Part shown: positions 5,093 to 7,782 of the stretch, one piece after another
Position numbering within the stretch: the stretch's first letter is position 1
Layout: every line of letters begins with the position of its first letter
Assembly: GCA_902477645.1 (NCBI GenBank)
Contig: CABSIA010000145.1
Span: 1 to 7,782, forward strand
Length of the DNA stretch: 7,782 bases
Reading direction: 5' to 3'
Source: an uncultured Prevotella sp.
GTDB taxonomy: Bacteria; Bacteroidota; Bacteroidia; Bacteroidales; Bacteroidaceae
Program-made: the position numbers and the translations under genes
Notes under the pieces: model-generated
Database searches by the model: none
What the model was told of the DNA's origin: nothing
What the model saw: only the letters and a program-made list of their open reading frames with translations

Positions 5093-5674
5093 TTATTCTA
5101 AAAAATACATATCTACTGTTGCACGACCGTCAAATGTGTATCTTCTGTAGTGTTCTTCCCTTTCACCATCCAAATAGAGAATAGTTGTCGCCTCAGCCGT
5201 TAGATTTTTGAGTCTTACGGTCATTTTTCTATTTGGGATATCCACGTCTTCGACAATAATTCTTCCACTAATGTATTTCAAAGGTCCTCCAAAAATAGTA
5301 CCGCCACAGCCAACAGACAGAACGTTGCTATCTGCATGGGCATCTATACGAAGGAATTCATTGGCGAGGTCCACACCTTTCTGGGGAGTCTCATATGTAG
5401 TCACAAATTCAAAAATGTAATATTCCGGGTCATAATGGTTTATTCTTGTCCCTGCATTTTTCACTTGGATTATGAAAGAGCCAAAGTTGTCATACCATGT
5501 ACCAAATAGATAAGGGTCTGCATCTGATATGTCTTGCAAGACATTATTTATTTTGATTTTTCCTTCAACAACAGGCTCTTCATATTCATCTTCGTCATCA
5601 TCGCTACATGAAGAAAATGAAAATGGTAAAAATGCAAACAATATAATAAATAATCTATTGATATACTTTTCCAT
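5093..5674 (-). CDS. Predicted surface-exposed lipoprotein, unknown function
   Basis: The 193-aa product begins with a lipoprotein signal peptide: K3 and R7, a hydrophobic core (about 8-20) and the lipobox FSSC with C23 as the lipidated residue. The next residues are SDDDEDEYEE, an acidic run right after the cysteine of the kind that acts in Bacteroidetes as a lipoprotein export signal to the cell surface. The mature part (about 170 aa) alternates short hydrophobic and polar stretches, suggesting a small beta-rich domain: IKINNVLQDI (40-49), FGSFIIQVKNAG, YYIFEFVTTYET, LKYISGRIIVEDVDI, RKMTVRLKNLTAEATTILYLDGE and the end TVDMYFLE. No family was recognised. It lies between two 16-bp direct repeats, starts 26 nt after the phosphodiesterase stop, and is in the AT-rich block with the small membrane proteins, which suggests horizontal gain. 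A surface adhesin-like or binding role is only a guess. Confidence 0.82.
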   Translation of the reverse strand: MEKYINRLFIILFAFLPFSFSSCSDDDEDEYEEPVVEGKIKINNVLQDISDADPYLFGTWYDNFGSFIIQVKNAGTRINHYDPEYYIFEFVTTYETPQKGVDLANEFLRIDAHADSNVLSVGCGGTIFGGPLKYISGRIIVEDVDIPNRKMTVRLKNLTAEATTILYLDGEREEHYRRYTFDGRATVDMYFLE

Positions 5675-5700
5675 AATTTACTTTTTAAAGTTTATGGTGG

Positions 5701-6201
5701 TTATTTGCTATGTTCTCCTAATGTAATAACTTCACAATCAGTGAATTTATTGCCTTCGATGGTCAATCTTATTAAAGTCCGCTCCTTGTGCCATCCCATC
5801 ATGCCTGCGGCACCGGGATTGATGTGCAGAAGGTTCAGGGTTTTGTCGAACTTCACTTTCAGAATGTGTGAGTGTCCAGAGATAAAAAGTTGTGGCGGCG
5901 AGGCGTAAATTTGTCCCATGACGCTGCGGTCGTAGTTGCCCGGATAGCCGCCAATATGTTTCATCAGTACGTCCACATCCTCGCATTTCCAACGTAATGT
6001 CTCGGAAAATTCTCTTCTCAGGTCGCCTCCGTCACAGTTTCCGCAAACAGCTCTCAATGGTGCTATGGTGCGCAGTTTGTCGGCTATTTCCATTGAGCCG
6101 ATGTCGCCAGCATGCCATATCTCGTCGCATTCGCCGAAATATAGTCGGTATTTCTCGTCCCAATAGCTGTGGGTGTCGCTTATTATGCCTATCCGTCTCA
6201 T
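5701..6201 (-). CDS. YfcE/MJ0936-type metallophosphoesterase (phosphodiesterase)
   Basis: This 166-aa cytoplasmic enzyme has all the metal-binding motifs of the small calcineurin-like phosphodiesterases: DTH (D9, H11), GD (D33 in HAGDIG), GNCD (54-57), the single histidine in KHIGGYPG (H82) and GHSH (H110, H112), followed by the family's INPGAAG (127-133). These residues would hold two divalent metals. YfcE-type enzymes cleave simple phosphodiesters in vitro and their natural substrate is usually unknown. The start overlaps the stop of the kinase-like gene as ATGA, which fixes it. The C-terminus VITLGEHSK carries the 16-bp repeat also found after the lipoprotein gene, so the end of this gene marks one edge of the accessory block. 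The protein itself looks complete and normal in length. Confidence 0.94.
   Translation of the reverse strand: MRRIGIISDTHSYWDEKYRLYFGECDEIWHAGDIGSMEIADKLRTIAPLRAVCGNCDGGDLRREFSETLRWKCEDVDVLMKHIGGYPGNYDRSVMGQIYASPPQLFISGHSHILKVKFDKTLNLLHINPGAAGMMGWHKERTLIRLTIEGNKFTDCEVITLGEHSK
5711..5726. repeat. 16-bp direct repeat, right copy
   Basis: This copy of TGTTCTCCTAATGTAA lies inside the phosphodiesterase gene and encodes most of its ITLGEH C-terminus. It is identical to 5072-5087. Since this copy is coding and fits the enzyme family's frame, it is likely the original sequence and the other copy the derived one, unless an insertion restored the gene end. Confidence 0.9.
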
Positions 6202-6836
6202 AATTCAAGTTTTTGTTTTACAAATCCGGCAATGAACCGTGCCGTTTCCTCAATTCCGAGTAGGGTAGAGTTGACGCACAGGTCGTAGCTGTCGGCGTGC
6301 CCCCATTTGCGCCCCGTGTAGTAGTTGTAATATGTAGACCGCTTGTCTTCAGTGTCACTGATGAATTTCCGTGCGGCAGTATTGTCAATGCCGAGGCGCT
6401 CGGATATTGTTGCTATGCGCTGTTCCTCATTGGCTGTTATGAAAACGCTTATAGCGTTTGGATTGTCACGGAGAATATAGTCGGCAGTGCGTCCCACAAA
6501 CACACACGGGCCTTCTTGGGCCGCTTTCCTGATAGCCTCGCTTTGGAAAAGGAAAAGTCCCTCCTCAGAGAAGTTGTTGTTGTAGAGGTTGATGTCGGTG
6601 TTGATGTGGGGTGTAAGGTGGAACAGCGATTTCAGGAAAGAGCGGTGCTCGTCGTTCTGCTCGAAGAATTTCTCAGAGAAACCGCTCTCACGTGCGGCGA
6701 GGTTCAGCAGCTCCTTGTCGTAGAGCTTGGCTCCGAATTCTTTAGCGAGCAAACGCGCGATTGTTCCGCCACCGCTGCCTACCTGACGGCCTGTGCATAT
6801 TATGGGGTATTTATTGTTTTCCATTTTCAATTTCAT
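6198..6836 (-). CDS. Cytidylate kinase-like family protein
   Basis: The 212-aa product belongs to the cytidylate-kinase-like P-loop family. It has the N-terminal GRQVGSGGGTIARLLAKEFG (16-35), a variant P-loop with the lysine position of the classical motif not obvious, then LYDKELLNLAARESG (38-52), a central helical region, CVFVGRTADYILRDNP (the GR(T/C)AD motif), SVFITANEEQRIATISERLG (the lid-side arginines), DKRSTYYNYYTGRKWG and DLCVNSTLLG. These are typical for the family, which is common in Bacteroidetes and Firmicutes beside transporters. Its true substrate is generally not known and it is distinct from the housekeeping Cmk. The chosen ATG at 6836 gives MKLKMENNKY. An ATG at 6824 (MENNKY) is equally possible. 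Both overlap the end of the MATE gene, so the genes are probably coupled. The TGA overlaps the next gene as ATGA. Confidence 0.9.
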   Translation of the reverse strand: MKLKMENNKYPIICTGRQVGSGGGTIARLLAKEFGAKLYDKELLNLAARESGFSEKFFEQNDEHRSFLKSLFHLTPHINTDINLYNNNFSEEGLFLFQSEAIRKAAQEGPCVFVGRTADYILRDNPNAISVFITANEEQRIATISERLGIDNTAARKFISDTEDKRSTYYNYYTGRKWGHADSYDLCVNSTLLGIEETARFIAGFVKQKLEL

Positions 6837-7782
6837 TATGTTGGCGTTTGAATTTGCGCATATAAACTATCATTATCCATGCCGTTACAATAGATGCTAA
6901 GAGGTCGGAGACTGGCATCGAGGCCCATACGCCGTTGAGGTCGAAGAAAATGGGCAGTACGATGAGCGACGGTATGAGAAACAGCAGTTGTCGTGACAAT
7001 GACAGGAAAATGCTTATCTTGACTTTTCCGATACATTGGAAAAAGTTGGTGATAACCATTTGGTAGCCTATTATTGGGAATACGAGCATCATAATGCGCA
7101 GACCTGTGACGCTTTTTTCTATAAGCGTTGCGTCGGTTGTAAACAGCCGTACACACAGATGGGGCAAAAACATAGCCAACAGCCATCCAGTGGTCATTAT
7201 GACGGTGGCTGCAATTACTGACAAGGTGACGACGCGCATCATACGGCCGAGTTTCTGTGCCCCGTAATTGTAGCCCGCTATAGGCTGCATCCCTTGGTTG
7301 ACACCCATTACGAACATGACGAAAATGAAAGCTATGCGGTTGGCTATTCCGTATGCGCCTACAGCCATGTCGCCGCCGAATTTAACCAGCTGGTTGTTGA
7401 TGAAAATAACCACGAGACAGGCGCAGGCGTTCATTGAGAACGGTGATATGCCGATACCTATTATTTTGCGTACAAGGTCTTTGCGCAAAGAGTAAATTCC
7501 CTTTTTGAGGTGCAGCATCTCGTTGGGATTTGAGAATATCCAGAATTGCCATATAAGAGCTGTGAATTGTGACAAAACTGTGGCTATGGCCGCGCCCCGG
7601 ATGCCGAGACCAAGTCCCCAGATAAACAACGGGTCGAGAATGGTGTTTAGCACCACGGTGAATATCGTCGCATACATGGCATGCCGTGGTTTGCTTGCCG
7701 CGCGGAGAATGGCGTTCATGCCAAAATACAGATGGGTTATGGCGTTGCCTGCCAAGATAATCTCCATATAGTCGCGGGCGTA
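6811..7782 (-). CDS. MATE-family multidrug/sodium exporter, C-terminal part (cut by the right window edge)
   Basis: The open frame runs in from the right edge (YARDYMEIILAG) and gives about 323 residues. Full MATE proteins are about 440-460 aa with 12 transmembrane helices, so roughly the first 120-130 residues are outside. Typical MATE pieces seen are the helix region NAITHLYFGMNAILRA, the strongly conserved DPLFIWGLGLGIRGAAIATV that opens the second half-like region, a helix-rich core, and MGVNQGMQPIAGYNYGA, a family signature (about 159-175 of the visible part). The protein should pump organic cations or drugs out of the cytoplasm using a Na+ or H+ gradient, and its substrate cannot be read from sequence. 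It ends with a charged tail, RKFKRQHNEIENGKQ, whose codons overlap the start of the kinase-like gene. Confidence 0.95.
   Translation of the reverse strand, partial: YARDYMEIILAGNAITHLYFGMNAILRAASKPRHAMYATIFTVVLNTILDPLFIWGLGLGIRGAAIATVLSQFTALIWQFWIFSNPNEMLHLKKGIYSLRKDLVRKIIGIGISPFSMNACACLVVIFINNQLVKFGGDMAVGAYGIANRIAFIFVMFVMGVNQGMQPIAGYNYGAQKLGRMMRVVTLSVIAATVIMTTGWLLAMFLPHLCVRLFTTDATLIEKSVTGLRIMMLVFPIIGYQMVITNFFQCIGKVKISIFLSLSRQLLFLIPSLIVLPIFFDLNGVWASMPVSDLLASIVTAWIMIVYMRKFKRQHNEIENGKQ

Noticed and set aside
5701..6201. Unusual KHIGG instead of the THG motif in the phosphodiesterase
   Set aside because: The histidine is present, and this form seems usual among Bacteroidetes members of the family, so no loss of function is implied.
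6297..6851. A 184-codon plus-strand open frame
   Set aside because: It is antisense to the kinase-like gene, whose motifs are clear on the minus strand.

Overview
The window looks like part of a chromosome from a gut-type Bacteroidales species (Prevotella, Bacteroides or Muribaculaceae relatives). The reasons are a Bacteroidetes-style lipoprotein with an acidic stretch right after the lipobox cysteine, a cytidylate-kinase-like / metallophosphoesterase pair, a WxcM/FdtA-type sugar isomerase next to a GNAT and a DegT aminotransferase, mostly AT-rich spacers without good Shine-Dalgarno sites, and intergenic palindromic repeats. The genus is an inference. Every supported gene is on the minus strand, so transcription runs from the right edge to the left edge. 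No RNA gene, CRISPR array or transposase was seen, and no stretch over 300 bases lacks a gene.

Right part (5701-7782): the C-terminal part of a MATE-family exporter, a cytidylate-kinase-like protein, and a YfcE/MJ0936-type phosphodiesterase. Successive genes overlap (14-26 nt, then a 4-nt ATGA overlap), so this is one tightly packed transcription unit of housekeeping character.

Middle part (about 4411-5700): an AT-rich accessory block with no gene of known function. It holds one predicted surface lipoprotein (193 aa) and a tandem array of three related 64-67 aa proteins, each predicted to be a two-helix membrane hairpin. The lipoprotein gene lies between two perfect 16-bp direct repeats. One repeat is inside the 3' end of the phosphodiesterase gene. 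The other lies just after the lipoprotein stop and still reads as the last codons of that same phosphodiesterase (ITLGEH versus LTLGEH). This looks like the scar of an insertion or a partial duplication and is one of the more interesting points here.

Left part (1-4410): a dTDP-amino-sugar locus: rmlB (dTDP-glucose 4,6-dehydratase), purT (formate-dependent GAR transformylase, joined to rmlB by an ATGA overlap), an FdtA/QdtA-type 3,4-ketoisomerase, a FemAB/GNAT-like acyltransferase and the first 192 codons of a DegT-family aminotransferase. RmlB makes dTDP-4-keto-6-deoxyglucose, the isomerase moves the keto group to C3, the DegT enzyme would transaminate C3, and the GNAT-like protein is a candidate to acylate the new amine. 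The likely product is a dTDP-3-acylamido-3,6-dideoxyhexose (Fuc3NAc or Qui3NAc type) for surface polysaccharide. PurT is the odd member.

Two unrelated palindromic repeat families interrupt this locus. A 33-bp perfect inverted repeat with a 42-nt spacer lies between purT and the isomerase gene. A C/G-rich inverted repeat lies inside the aminotransferase reading frame at the left edge and does not introduce a stop within the window.
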